Source: Maribacter arenosus
GTDB lineage: Bacteria; Bacteroidota; Bacteroidia; Flavobacteriales; Flavobacteriaceae
Assembly: GCF_014610845.1 (NCBI RefSeq)
Contig: NZ_JABTCG010000003.1
Span: 62,001-126,000 of the forward strand
DNA length: 64,000 bases
Reading direction: 5' to 3'
This document shows, piece by piece, positions 20,456-29,730 of this stretch; the stretch's first letter is position 1, and every line of letters begins with the position of its first letter. The notes below the pieces were generated by a model. That model was not told where the DNA came from. It searched no databases and saw only the letters and a list, made by a program, of their open reading frames with translations. The translations under genes were made by a program, and so were the position numbers.

Positions 20456-21448
20456 ATGGCATTATTTAATTTTCAGAAACCCGATAAAGTAATAATGATC
20501 GATTCCTCAGATTTCGAAGGGAAATTTGAATTTCGACCATTGGAGCCTGGCTACGGTCTAACCGTTGGGAACGCATTAAGAAGAGTCTTGCTTTCATCTT
20601 TGGAAGGCCATGCAATTACTTCGGTAAGAATCGATAAAGTAGAGCATGAGTTTTCTGTTATCCCCGGTGTTGTAGAAGATGTAACCGAAATTATCCTTAA
20701 TCTGAAGCAAGTTCGTTTTAAAAAGCAGATTGAAGATTCAGAAGCCGAAGTTGTTTCAATATCCGTAAGTGGTAAGGAACAATTGACCGCAGGTGATTTT
20801 CAAAAATTCATTTCTGGGTATCAAGTTTTGAATCCTGATCTGGTAATTTGTAATATGGACTCCAAAGTCAGTATCAATATGGAGATTGTTATTGATAAGG
20901 GAAGAGGATACGTACCTGCCGAGGAGAATAAAAAATCCAATGCGGCTTTAGGAACAATTGCGGTAGATTCTATTTTCACACCTATAAAGAATGTGAAATA
21001 TAGCATAGAGAACTTTAGGGTTGAACAAAAAACCGATTACGAAAAATTGGTTTTTGAAATCGTCACCGATGGTTCGATCCACCCTAAGGAAGCCTTGACA
21101 GAAGGTGCGAAAGTTCTAATACATCACTTTATGTTGTTCTCTGATGAGCGTATCACTTTGGAGGCCGATGAAATTGCCCAAACGGAAACATACGACGAGG
21201 AATCACTACATATGCGCCAATTGTTAAAAACAAAATTGGTCGATATGGATCTTTCGGTTCGTGCATTGAACTGTTTAAAGGCAGCGGAAGTCGATACCTT
21301 GGGTGATTTGGTTTCATTCAATAAGAACGATCTTATGAAATTCAGGAATTTCGGAAAGAAATCGTTGACCGAACTTGAGGAATTGGTAATCAATAAAGGT
21401 CTGAGCTTCGGTATGGATCTATCAAAATATAAATTAGACAAAGATTAA
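20456..21448 (+). CDS. rpoA: DNA-directed RNA polymerase subunit alpha
   Basis: 330 residues. Alpha dimerises to scaffold the polymerase core and its C-terminal domain contacts UP elements and activators. The N-terminal domain shows [20 protein letters not shown]; after a linker the C-terminal domain has [18 protein letters not shown] and [16 protein letters not shown]. Located between rpsD and rplQ, with 65 nt before rplQ that show no obvious element. Confidence 0.98.
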   Translation: MALFNFQKPDKVIMIDSSDFEGKFEFRPLEPGYGLTVGNALRRVLLSSLEGHAITSVRIDKVEHEFSVIPGVVEDVTEIILNLKQVRFKKQIEDSEAEVVSISVSGKEQLTAGDFQKFISGYQVLNPDLVICNMDSKVSINMEIVIDKGRGYVPAEENKKSNAALGTIAVDSIFTPIKNVKYSIENFRVEQKTDYEKLVFEIVTDGSIHPKEALTEGAKVLIHHFMLFSDERITLEADEIAQTETYDEESLHMRQLLKTKLVDMDLSVRALNCLKAAEVDTLGDLVSFNKNDLMKFRNFGKKSLTELEELVINKGLSFGMDLSKYKLDKD

Positions 21449-21513
21449 TTAATCATATTTTGCTCTTCTGACGCAATTGTTAGGATTTGGTAGCAAGATG
21501 ATAATATTTAGAA

Positions 21514-22008
21514 ATGAGACACGGAAAGAAAGTAAATCATTTAGGAAGAAAAGCAGCCCATAGAAAGGCTATGTTGGCCAATATGGCTTGTTCCTTGATA
21601 GAATATAAAAGAATCAATACCACGGTTGCTAAAGCCAAGGCCTTAAAGCAGTTTGTTGAACCCTTGATTACAAAGTCAAAAGCCGAGAATAACCAATCTG
21701 CCGATAAGGGGACACATAATAGACGTATTGTTTTCAAGTATCTAAGAAACAAATATGCCGTAGCGGAATTGTTCAGTGCCGTTTCTGAAAAGGTCGGCGA
21801 TAGGCCAGGAGGTTATACCAGGATTATTAAATTAGGAAATCGTCTTGGTGATAATGCTGATATGGCCATGATCGAACTGGTTGATTTTAACGAGCTTTAC
21901 AATGCCGATAAGCCCAAGAAGAAAACTACCAGACGTAGTAGAAGGGGTGGTTCTAAAACAGTGACGCCACCTGTTGCTGATAAAAAGACAGATGATTCAG
22001 AGGAATAA
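21514..22008 (+). CDS. rplQ: 50S ribosomal protein L17, with C-terminal extension
   Basis: 164 residues; the core of about 120 residues ([59 protein letters not shown]) is followed by a charged low-complexity tail, [16 protein letters not shown] then [17 protein letters not shown]17 surrounds the exit tunnel on the 50S surface. It is the last gene of the ribosomal cluster and is followed by a strong terminator. Its last 100 nt reappear in degenerate form at 22865-22962. Confidence 0.97.
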   Translation: MRHGKKVNHLGRKAAHRKAMLANMACSLIEYKRINTTVAKAKALKQFVEPLITKSKAENNQSADKGTHNRRIVFKYLRNKYAVAELFSAVSEKVGDRPGGYTRIIKLGNRLGDNADMAMIELVDFNELYNADKPKKKTTRRSRRGGSKTVTPPVADKKTDDSEE

Positions 22009-22029
22009 CATTCATTTAAAGAATATGAT

Positions 22030-22062
22030 AAAAGGATAGGCCAACTGGTTTATCCTTTTTTT
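22030..22062 (+). terminator. Terminator of the ribosomal operon
   Basis: A 9-bp stem AAAAGGATA (22030-22038) and TATCCTTTT (22051-22059) encloses a loop that contains a CCA-ac-TGG mini-stem, followed by a T-run to 22062. It lies 21 nt after the rplQ stop. A mutated copy occurs at 22983-23016. Confidence 0.8.
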
Positions 22063-22165
22063 GTTTCTGATAATAGGAAGATTCGGAATAGTATTTGTGG
22101 ATAAATAAAGTACCCTTAAGCTTTATATGAAATGATTATTCTTTTGATAACCAAAATTTAAAATT

Positions 22166-22858
22166 ATGAAAATAGGTATTTTTCTAAGTATGTTACTGTG
22201 TAGTACATTCTTGTCATCGCAAGTCCAGGTGTATTCATACGGTTTCGTTGATCATAGTTATTCTATGTCTATGGGAGATTATGTGGTTGGTGAGAATAAA
22301 AAAACCACAGAGGGCTCACCCTACCTTTACGAGACATGGGACAACGAATCAAAAGTCTATTTCGAAAATAAGGCCTATATATTCAAAGCCTGTAATTACA
22401 ATGCACATGTTGGGCAATTTGAGGCCAAGGTTTCCAAAGACTCGGTATTTGTCATCAATCCATCTGGTGTTGACAAAGTGGTTTTGAGAAATAGGGTGTT
22501 TAAACAATATTTAGATCCAGTAAATGAAAAGAAGGCCTATTTTGAGGAAATAATGAAATCAAAGGACCTTCTTTTATTGCGTAAGTTTATTACTAAAATC
22601 AAGAAAGCCGAAGTAAATCCTTTAACCAAGACACCGATGGGTCTGCCGGTGTTGAAATTGGAGGAGGATTTCTATGTACTCAAAGGAGAAAGTACCCTAC
22701 TGGAGAAGATAACTTTCAAAAAATCAGCAGTACTAGATTTAGTCGATAAGAACTTTACCAAGGAGGTACAATCCTATGTCAAGGAAAATGGATTGAAATA
22801 TAACAACCTGGAGGATGTTACCACCATATTGGCATATTACAATACATTGGGTTCCTGA
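22166..22858 (+). CDS. Secreted protein of unknown function (paralog A)
   Basis: 230 residues with an N-terminal signal peptide (about 19 residues, ending near LSSQ) and no lipobox or later membrane helix, so it is probably periplasmic or secreted. I do not recognise a named domain. Recurrent elements are EGSPYLY, KVYFENKAYIF, NYNAHVGQFEAKVSKDSVFV, NPSGVDKVVLRNRVFKQYLD and NPLTKTPMG. The gene at 23246 encodes a protein roughly half identical over the mature part, judged by eye. Together with the duplicated rplQ tail between them, this shows a tandem duplication. Function unknown. Confidence 0.85.
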   Translation: MKIGIFLSMLLCSTFLSSQVQVYSYGFVDHSYSMSMGDYVVGENKKTTEGSPYLYETWDNESKVYFENKAYIFKACNYNAHVGQFEAKVSKDSVFVINPSGVDKVVLRNRVFKQYLDPVNEKKAYFEEIMKSKDLLLLRKFITKIKKAEVNPLTKTPMGLPVLKLEEDFYVLKGESTLLEKITFKKSAVLDLVDKNFTKEVQSYVKENGLKYNNLEDVTTILAYYNTLGS

Positions 22859-22864
22859 AATAAG

Positions 22865-22962
22865 TAAGCCCGTAAATAAAACGACCAAACACAGTAGACG
22901 GGTTGGTTCTAAAATAGTGAACTCCACCTGGTGAAGAAAAAATGAATGATTCAGTGAAATAA
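22865..22962 (+). pseudogene. Fossil copy of the rplQ 3' end
   Basis: This stretch aligns with rplQ 21909-22008. Shared landmarks in order are TAAGCCC, AAAACTACC (here AAAACGACC), AGTAGA, GTGGTTCTAAAA (here TTGGTTCTAAAA), CAGTGA, CCACCTG, GATGATTCAG (here AATGATTCAG) and the terminal AATAA. Read in the rplQ frame it gives KPVNKTTKHSRRVGSKIVNS, against [20 protein letters not shown], before a stop and small indels. No start codon or upstream L17 sequence remains. It is a non-coding relic of a tandem duplication that took in the end of rplQ. Confidence 0.85.
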
Positions 22963-22982
22963 AATAGTATTATAAGAACATA

Positions 22983-23016
22983 AAAAAGGCTAAGCCATCA
23001 GGTTTATCCTTTTTTT
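22983..23016 (+). terminator. Duplicated terminator copy
   Basis: AAAAAGGCTAA (22983-22993) pairs with TTTATCCTTTTTT (23003 onward), with one C-T mismatch in the stem and a T-run to 23016. It matches the rplQ terminator at 22030-22062 in sequence and in its distance after the rplQ-like tail. It probably now terminates paralog A. Confidence 0.7.
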
Positions 23017-23194
23017 ATGTTTATTTGTGAGAAAGCCAAAGGGCATGGGGTAGCCTATATCAATGGATAGAAAGAATTTGTAAAAGACAAAATCCGGTCG
23101 GGATTCGGGGAAACCCGAAACCATTTTGTGCCACGCATTTTTTTTGAACATCCGATAGCATAAGACCATTGGCAATCGATTTGGAATTATTAGT
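23017..23194. other. Spacer before paralog B, with a GAAA-tetraloop hairpin
   Basis: No open frame was found. The main feature is a long hairpin at 23087-23129: ACAAAAT, GGT and TTCGGG on the left pair with CCCGAA, ACC and ATTTTGT on the right, closing on a GAAA tetraloop at 23110-23113. The 3' strand is continuous over 16 nt and the 5' strand has two bulges (CC and CGGGA). The spacer is about 124 nt longer than its counterpart before paralog A. Confidence 0.55.
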
Positions 23195-23223
23195 TTTGTA
23201 TAGAATATTTTAGAAATACTTTG
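23195..23223 (+). promoter_or_regulatory. Candidate promoter for paralog B
   Basis: TTTG at 23195-23198 and TACTTTG at 23217-23223 are separated by 18 nt. The -7 element has one base fewer than TAnnTTTG, so this is a near match. The start codon lies 22 nt downstream. A perfect TAGTTTTG at 23191-23198 is an alternative -7 box. Confidence 0.4.
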
Positions 23224-23245
23224 TTGGGAATTTAAGCGAATTGTT

Positions 23246-23956
23246 ATGAAAAAAGGCATCTATTTGTTAATGTTTGTGTGTAGTCTGAATACGTTTTCCC
23301 AAGATGGATTTTCAATGGCATTTGGTCAAAACGATTATGTACGGCTTGTAGGAATGAGTACCGAGGATTATAATAAGGCTATTGGCAATAATTTTAATAG
23401 TGCCGTGGAAGGATCTCCCTATTTATATCCGGCTTGGTTTAATAACGCTAAGGTATATTTCGAGCAAAAGGAGTATATTTTCCCCAGTTTGAATTATAAT
23501 GTATATGCGGAAAGGTTTGAGGCAAAATTGTCCAAGGATTCTGTTTTTATCATTAATCCTAAAGGCGTTGATAAGGTAGTATTGGGAAACAAAGTGTTTA
23601 AACGGTACCTTGATCCCGAATTTCAGAGAAACTCCTATTTTGAGGAACTCGCTAGACTAAATAATGTGGTTTTATTGCGAAAATATTTTGCCGAGATCCA
23701 GGAGGCTGGCTTAAACCCATTGACCAAAGTCCCTATGGGTGCTCCCAAACTGCTTCAGAAAGAGAAATTCTACACACTAATGGTGGAAGATGAAGCCTTG
23801 AAGGCGGTAAAATTGAAAAAGTCGGTAATATTGAATTTGGTAGATGATGATGATGTGAAAATCTTGAAAACCTATGCCAGGGAGCATGGACTGAGTTTTA
23901 GGAATTCCGATGACGTAATACAAATTTTAACATATTTTAATTCCTTAGGTGCCTAA
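23246..23956 (+). CDS. Secreted protein of unknown function (paralog B)
   Basis: 236 residues with a signal peptide (MKKGIYLLMFVCSLNTFSQ). It is related to the product of 22166-22858 along its whole mature length: EGSPYLYPAWFNNAKVYFE, NYNVYAERFEAKLSKDSVFI, NPKGVDKVVLGNKVFKRYLD, NPLTKVPMGAPKL, and a shared C-terminus ending in YFNSLGA (YYNTLGS in paralog A). No known domain was recognised. The conserved tyrosine, asparagine and lysine clusters could be a structural core; no catalytic motif is evident. It arose with paralog A by tandem duplication and the two have since diverged strongly, while both frames stayed open. Confidence 0.85.
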   Translation: MKKGIYLLMFVCSLNTFSQDGFSMAFGQNDYVRLVGMSTEDYNKAIGNNFNSAVEGSPYLYPAWFNNAKVYFEQKEYIFPSLNYNVYAERFEAKLSKDSVFIINPKGVDKVVLGNKVFKRYLDPEFQRNSYFEELARLNNVVLLRKYFAEIQEAGLNPLTKVPMGAPKLLQKEKFYTLMVEDEALKAVKLKKSVILNLVDDDDVKILKTYAREHGLSFRNSDDVIQILTYFNSLGA

Positions 23957-24026
23957 CGCTGAATTACAGATAGGGCTAGCAAGACAAGAAAGGAAAGATT
24001 TTGAACATAGAACAAATAAGTATAAA

Positions 24027-25154
24027 ATGAAATATCAATCCAAGAAAAAAGCATTGTTGTTATTGGCTGATGGTACCATTTTCCATGGAAAGTCCGTTGG
24101 CGGAAAAGAGGGTACGGCCTACGGTGAGGTTTGTTTTAATACAGGTATGACAGGATATCAGGAAATTTTCACCGACCCATCTTATTTTGGTCAACTTATG
24201 GTGACCACCAATGCCCATATCGGTAATTATGGTACCAATCAAGATGAAGTGGAGTCCAGTTCGGTAAAGATTGCTGGATTGATCTGTAAAAATTTCAGTT
24301 ATGATTATTCCCGTCCGGATGCGGACATGGGATTGCTCGAATTTTTGGAAAAGAATAAAACACTGGCCATTTCCGATGTGGATACCAGGGCATTGGTAAG
24401 TTATATCAGGGACAATGGGGCAATGAATGCCGTAATGACCACCGATGTGGATCAAGTAGATAAGCTCAAAATCGAATTAGCCAAAATGCCCAGTATGAAA
24501 GGCTTAGAGCTTGCTTCCAAGGTTTCGACAAAGGAAGCCTATTATTTTGGGGATGAGAATGCCACCTTTAGGGTGTCGGCCTTGGATATCGGCATTAAGA
24601 TGAATATCTTAAGAAATCTGGCCCAACGGGATTGTTATATAAAGGTCTTTCCTTATGATGCAACCTTTGAGGAAATGAGTGAATGGAACCCCGATGGTTA
24701 TTTTATTTCCAATGGCCCTGGAGATCCAGAGCCTCTGCATGCATCAATAAAAACGGCCAAGGAAATCATAGCTTGTGGAAAACCACTTTTCGGTATTTGT
24801 TTGGGCCATCAGGTAATTGCCTTGGCAAATGGTGTATCTACGTATAAGATGCATAATGGTCATCGTGGTATTAACCATCCTGTGATGAACTTACTTACTG
24901 GAAAAGGGGAAATCACCAGTCAAAACCATGGGTTCGCAATCGACCGTAACGATACGGAAGCAAATCCTGACCTCGAGATTACCCATGTACATTTAAATGA
25001 CAACACCGTTGCTGGTCTCCGAATGAAAAATAGGGATGTCTTCTCTGTGCAATACCATCCAGAAGCGAGTCCTGGGCCACATGATGCGGAGTATCTATTT
25101 GACCAGTTTTTCGAATCGATCAAGAAATCGGCAAAGGAAAAAGTCAAAGTTTAA
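24027..25154 (+). CDS. carA: Carbamoyl-phosphate synthase small subunit (glutamine amidotransferase)
   Basis: 375 residues from the ATG at 24027 (MKYQSKKKALLLLADGT); an upstream in-frame start at 23949 would overlap paralog B and add unrelated residues. CarA removes ammonia from glutamine and channels it to CarB for carbamoyl phosphate, used for arginine and pyrimidines. The N-terminal domain shows GEVCFNTGMTGYQEIFTDPS. The class I amidotransferase domain has the nucleophile cysteine in FGICLGHQV and the His-Glu pair in QYHPEASPGP. carB is not adjacent, so the subunits are encoded apart. Confidence 0.96.
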   Translation: MKYQSKKKALLLLADGTIFHGKSVGGKEGTAYGEVCFNTGMTGYQEIFTDPSYFGQLMVTTNAHIGNYGTNQDEVESSSVKIAGLICKNFSYDYSRPDADMGLLEFLEKNKTLAISDVDTRALVSYIRDNGAMNAVMTTDVDQVDKLKIELAKMPSMKGLELASKVSTKEAYYFGDENATFRVSALDIGIKMNILRNLAQRDCYIKVFPYDATFEEMSEWNPDGYFISNGPGDPEPLHASIKTAKEIIACGKPLFGICLGHQVIALANGVSTYKMHNGHRGINHPVMNLLTGKGEITSQNHGFAIDRNDTEANPDLEITHVHLNDNTVAGLRMKNRDVFSVQYHPEASPGPHDAEYLFDQFFESIKKSAKEKVKV

Positions 25155-25186
25155 ATTATCTTTATTTTCATGTAAATATAGTGTTG

Positions 25187-25212
25187 AAACAGGTTTAGAA
25201 ACTTACCTGTTT
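25187..25212 (+). terminator. carA terminator
   Basis: AAACAGGT (25187-25194) and ACCTGTTT (25205-25212) form a perfect 8-bp stem with a 10-nt loop, running directly into TTTTG. The short T-run makes it a modest terminator. It immediately precedes the eno -7 box. Confidence 0.6.
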
Positions 25213-25214
25213 TG

Positions 25215-25222
25215 TATCTTTG
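25215..25222 (+). promoter_or_regulatory. -7 box of the eno promoter
   Basis: TATCTTTG matches TAnnTTTG exactly and lies 34 nt before the eno ATG. No clear TTTG is found at the -33 spacing because the carA terminator stem occupies that region, so promoter and terminator overlap. Confidence 0.55.
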
Positions 25223-25244
25223 TGCATTCAAAAATCAATACTAA

Positions 25245-26549
<1,305 letters not shown>

Positions 26550-26563
26550 TTTTAAAAAGAATG

Positions 26564-26595
26564 AAAAAAAGCCTTTCTTAGAAAGGCTTTTTTTT
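26564..26595 (+). terminator. eno terminator
   Basis: GCCTTTC (26571-26577), a TTA loop and GAAAGGC (26581-26587), flanked by an A-run before and a T-run of eight after. The A and T runs extend the stem and make the signal symmetric, but no minus-strand gene lies nearby. Confidence 0.9.
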
Positions 26596-26661
26596 GGCTT
26601 AAAGACCAAATTTACTTACCTTAATAAAATATCTACTACTAATCAATGATTACTATATTAC

Positions 26662-28203
26662 ATGAATAACTTTTTATTTGTTGCCGCCGAAAATGACGGA
26701 TTACATAAGTGCAAAGCAGGGGGTATGGGCGATGTGGTCCGCGATGTCCCTAGACAAATTTCGGAACGGGGAGATAAGGTACATGTAGTTGTCCCTGCTT
26801 ATTCACGTTTACATCATGGGGGTATGTTCAAGACCAACCTTAATTTTGAATTGAGGGGCACTACCTACACCGCCGAATTATATGAAGTTATTCCCAAGAA
26901 AGAATTCAGTAATATCCACCATTATGTCATCCATCATCCTGAGATTGAAGGGGGTGAAATCGCAAAGATTTACCATGATAACTCTGTTGAACCTTTCTTT
27001 ACAGATTTTATAAAATACGTAATTTTCTGTACCGCTGTGGCAGAGGCTATTAAGCAAGGGGCCTTTGGTGAGTTAGACATTGTACATATGCACGATTGGC
27101 ACTCAAGCCTAGTGTTGTTTTTAAAAACCTATCATCCAGCATACGGGTCACTTAAAAAAATAAGGTTTGTATATACTATTCATAATTTGGCCATTCAGGG
27201 CATTAGACCTTTTGAAAATAATTATGCCTCATTAAGAAACTGGTTTCCAAATATTTCATACGACACTGAGAAGTTGAAAGACTATAGGTACCAAGACTGT
27301 ATAAATCTAATGGCCGTGGGTATTCGCTTTGCAGATGCTGTACATACAGTTTCGCCCTCCTATAAGGAAGATGTTATGCTGCCCAGTAGGCCACCTGAGT
27401 TCATTGGAGGCGAGGGCCTCGAGAAAGACTTGAAGGAAGCCGATGAACAAGGACGTCTTTTTGGTATTTTAAATGGGAGTAACTATAGTAATATTAACGT
27501 AGAAACCAAGGGAATGATTTACCGAAACACGGTGATAGCATTGTTTCGGTGGCTACAAGATGAAACTAAAAAGTACAAAGCGGATTTTTTGGCCCACACG
27601 GGCGAAAAAATTATGAAGCACATCATAGAGAGTAGGCCCGGTTTTATTGTTTCTAGCGTGGCACGTTTAACAGAGCAGAAATTTTATTTCTTTAAACGTT
27701 CACCGGAAGCCTTTGTTGCAATTCTCAAAAAACTGGAAAAGGTAAATGGCATTTTTATACTATTAGGTACTGGGGCTCCTGAATATGAAGAATTATTCAG
27801 GAAAATAAGTTATGAGAATAGAAACTTCATATTTACCAATGGTCAATCAGAAAGATTGATTGATTCAATCTACCTTGAATCGGACCTCTATTTCATGCCA
27901 AGCCTCTTTGAGCCTTGTGGTATAAGCCAAATGCTGGCAATGCGAAATGGGGTGCCATGTCTGGTACATCATACAGGAGGATTAAAAGATACGGTTGAGC
28001 ATATGAAGACAGGATTTAGTTTTGATGGGGATACCTTTGACGAAAAGATTAAGAACATGCTTGACACGTATGACTTGGCATTGGATATATATACGAATGA
28101 CAAGCCCTTGTGGAAGAAAATACAGACCAATGCCAAGAAGATGAGATTTACCTGGAAGAAGTCCGTTGATGCTTACTACAAGTTGTTGTATTTATGCGGT
28201 TGA
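26662..28203 (+). CDS. GT5-family glycogen/starch synthase-like glycosyltransferase
   Basis: 513 residues. The GT5 fold is recognisable. The N-terminal AENDGLHKCKAGGMGDVVRD contains the KxGG nucleotide-sugar loop. HMHDWHSSLV, FVYTIHNLAIQGI, the C-terminal VARLTEQKFYFF and the donor-binding SLFEPCGISQMLAM with HHTGGLKDTV follow. The reaction is likely transfer of glucose from ADP- or UDP-glucose to an alpha-1,4-glucan. It is longer and more divergent than typical GlgA, with R to L in the SLFEPCG motif, so the exact substrate is uncertain. It is not next to glgC or other glycogen genes; its neighbours are eno and gltA. Confidence 0.85.
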   Translation: MNNFLFVAAENDGLHKCKAGGMGDVVRDVPRQISERGDKVHVVVPAYSRLHHGGMFKTNLNFELRGTTYTAELYEVIPKKEFSNIHHYVIHHPEIEGGEIAKIYHDNSVEPFFTDFIKYVIFCTAVAEAIKQGAFGELDIVHMHDWHSSLVLFLKTYHPAYGSLKKIRFVYTIHNLAIQGIRPFENNYASLRNWFPNISYDTEKLKDYRYQDCINLMAVGIRFADAVHTVSPSYKEDVMLPSRPPEFIGGEGLEKDLKEADEQGRLFGILNGSNYSNINVETKGMIYRNTVIALFRWLQDETKKYKADFLAHTGEKIMKHIIESRPGFIVSSVARLTEQKFYFFKRSPEAFVAILKKLEKVNGIFILLGTGAPEYEELFRKISYENRNFIFTNGQSERLIDSIYLESDLYFMPSLFEPCGISQMLAMRNGVPCLVHHTGGLKDTVEHMKTGFSFDGDTFDEKIKNMLDTYDLALDIYTNDKPLWKKIQTNAKKMRFTWKKSVDAYYKLLYLCG

Positions 28204-28336
28204 TGGTTAATTTATTGGCTGTTTTACACTATTGTCAAAAAGGGCCATGAAGTTAGATTATTATCCTTCGCTCAATTGTTAAAATGACGCGTTTTTCTTA
28301 AATTTACTTTTCATATTAACTCATTAATACATACAA

Positions 28337-29623
28337 ATGTCTGATAAAGCAATTCTTGAATACGATGGTAAGAAATATGAGTTTCCGGTAATTAAAGGTA
28401 CTGAAGACGAATTGGCCATTGACATTAAAACATTAAGGCCAACAACAGGAATGATTACCATAGATCCCGGTTTTAAAAATACCGGTTCTTGTGAGAGTGC
28501 CATTACCTTTCTGAATGGGGAAAAGGGAATGCTCAGGTATAGGGGTTATTCGATTGAGGATTTAGCTGAAAAGGCCGATTTCTTGGAAGTTGCCTATTTA
28601 CTCATTTTTGGGGAATTGCCAACTAAGGAGCAATTGAAAACATTCCATAACGATATAAAGGCTGAATCCCATGTAGATGAGGAAATGAAAAAGATTTTGG
28701 ATGGGTTTCCTAAATCGGCACACCCAATGGGCGTATTGTCATCATTGACCAGTGCATTAATAGCTTTTAATCCTTCCTCGGTCAACGTATCCTCTGAAAA
28801 AGACATGTACCACGCGATTGTACGTATCATGGCCAAATTCCCAGTTCTTGTTGCATGGACCATGCGTAAGAAAAAAGGATTACCCCTAGATTATGGGGAT
28901 GATAATTTGGGGTATGTTGAAAATCTTCATAAGATGATGTTCAAAAGGCCAAATAAGGATTATAAAACCAATAAGATCGCTATTGATGCGCTTGACAAGT
29001 TATTGATACTACATGCGGATCATGAACAGAACTGTTCCACCTCCACAGTACGGATAACCGGTTCATCGCACGCTGGCTTGTTCGTGTCGTTATCTGCAGG
29101 AATATCCGCTCTTTGGGGACCTTTACACGGTGGGGCCAATCAAGCCGTTCTAGAGATGCTCGAAGCGATTGATGAAGATGATGGGGACACTCAAAAATAT
29201 ATGGCGAAAGCCAAGGACAAAGACGATCCTTTTAGGTTAATGGGTTTTGGACATAGGGTGTACAAGAATTTTGATCCAAGGGCAAAAATACTTAAAAAAT
29301 CAGCGGATGAGGTGTTAAGTGATTTGGGATTAGAAGACCCTATTTTGGATGTAGCGAAGGGTTTGGAAAAAGTGGCTTTGGAAGATCCTTATTTTGTAGA
29401 TAGAAAATTATATCCCAATGTTGATTTCTATTCGGGAATAATATATCGTGCATTGGGCATTCCCACGGAAATGTTCACAGTAATGTTCGCCATGGGTCGA
29501 CTACCTGGTTGGATTGCCCATTGGAGGGAAATGCGATTACGAAACGAACCTATTGGCCGTCCTAGGCAAGTATATATTGGTAAAACCTCTAGGCCTTTCG
29601 TGCCATTGAAAAAAAGGAAGTGA
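28337..29623 (+). CDS. gltA: Citrate synthase
   Basis: 428 residues, type II (hexameric) length. It condenses acetyl-CoA with oxaloacetate at the entry of the TCA cycle. Features include the N-terminal KYEFPVIKGTEDELAIDI, the FLNGEKGMLRYRGYSIEDLA block, DHEQNCSTSTVRITGSSHA, LHGGANQAVLEML with a catalytic histidine, and GFGHRVYKNFDPRAKIL. The C-terminus has WIAHWREMRL and GRPRQVYIG. Followed by a strong terminator. Confidence 0.98.
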   Translation: MSDKAILEYDGKKYEFPVIKGTEDELAIDIKTLRPTTGMITIDPGFKNTGSCESAITFLNGEKGMLRYRGYSIEDLAEKADFLEVAYLLIFGELPTKEQLKTFHNDIKAESHVDEEMKKILDGFPKSAHPMGVLSSLTSALIAFNPSSVNVSSEKDMYHAIVRIMAKFPVLVAWTMRKKKGLPLDYGDDNLGYVENLHKMMFKRPNKDYKTNKIAIDALDKLLILHADHEQNCSTSTVRITGSSHAGLFVSLSAGISALWGPLHGGANQAVLEMLEAIDEDDGDTQKYMAKAKDKDDPFRLMGFGHRVYKNFDPRAKILKKSADEVLSDLGLEDPILDVAKGLEKVALEDPYFVDRKLYPNVDFYSGIIYRALGIPTEMFTVMFAMGRLPGWIAHWREMRLRNEPIGRPRQVYIGKTSRPFVPLKKRK

Positions 29624-29647
29624 TCCTTTTGAAATGAAGGTATATTT

Positions 29648-29686
29648 AAACCACCTATTTGCATTGTCGGAAATAGGTGGTTTTTT
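29648..29686 (+). terminator. gltA terminator
   Basis: AAACCACCTATTT (29648-29660) and AAATAGGTGGTTT (29671-29683) form a perfect 13-bp stem with a 10-nt loop, followed by T-run. The promoter of the next gene begins about 20 nt later. Confidence 0.92.
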
Positions 29687-29708
29687 ATGGTCGCCATAAC
29701 CGAATTCA

Positions 29709-29716
29709 TATATTTG
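29709..29716 (+). promoter_or_regulatory. -7 box of the DDAH-like gene
   Basis: TATATTTG matches TAnnTTTG exactly and is 14 nt before the ATG at 29731. The implied leader is only about 10 nt. This supports the ATG at 29731 against an in-frame ATG at 29677, which is inside the gltA terminator. Confidence 0.55.
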
Positions 29717-29730
29717 CGCAAAATAGTACA

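Noticed and set aside
5000-22000. Open frames on the minus strand inside ribosomal genes
   Set aside because: They follow the codon structure of the plus-strand genes, lack recognisable domains and have no promoters; they are shadows.
26662-28203. Calling the GT5 protein a firm GlgA
   Set aside because: Key motifs fit GT5, but the sequence is divergent and no glycogen genes are adjacent, so only the family is stated.
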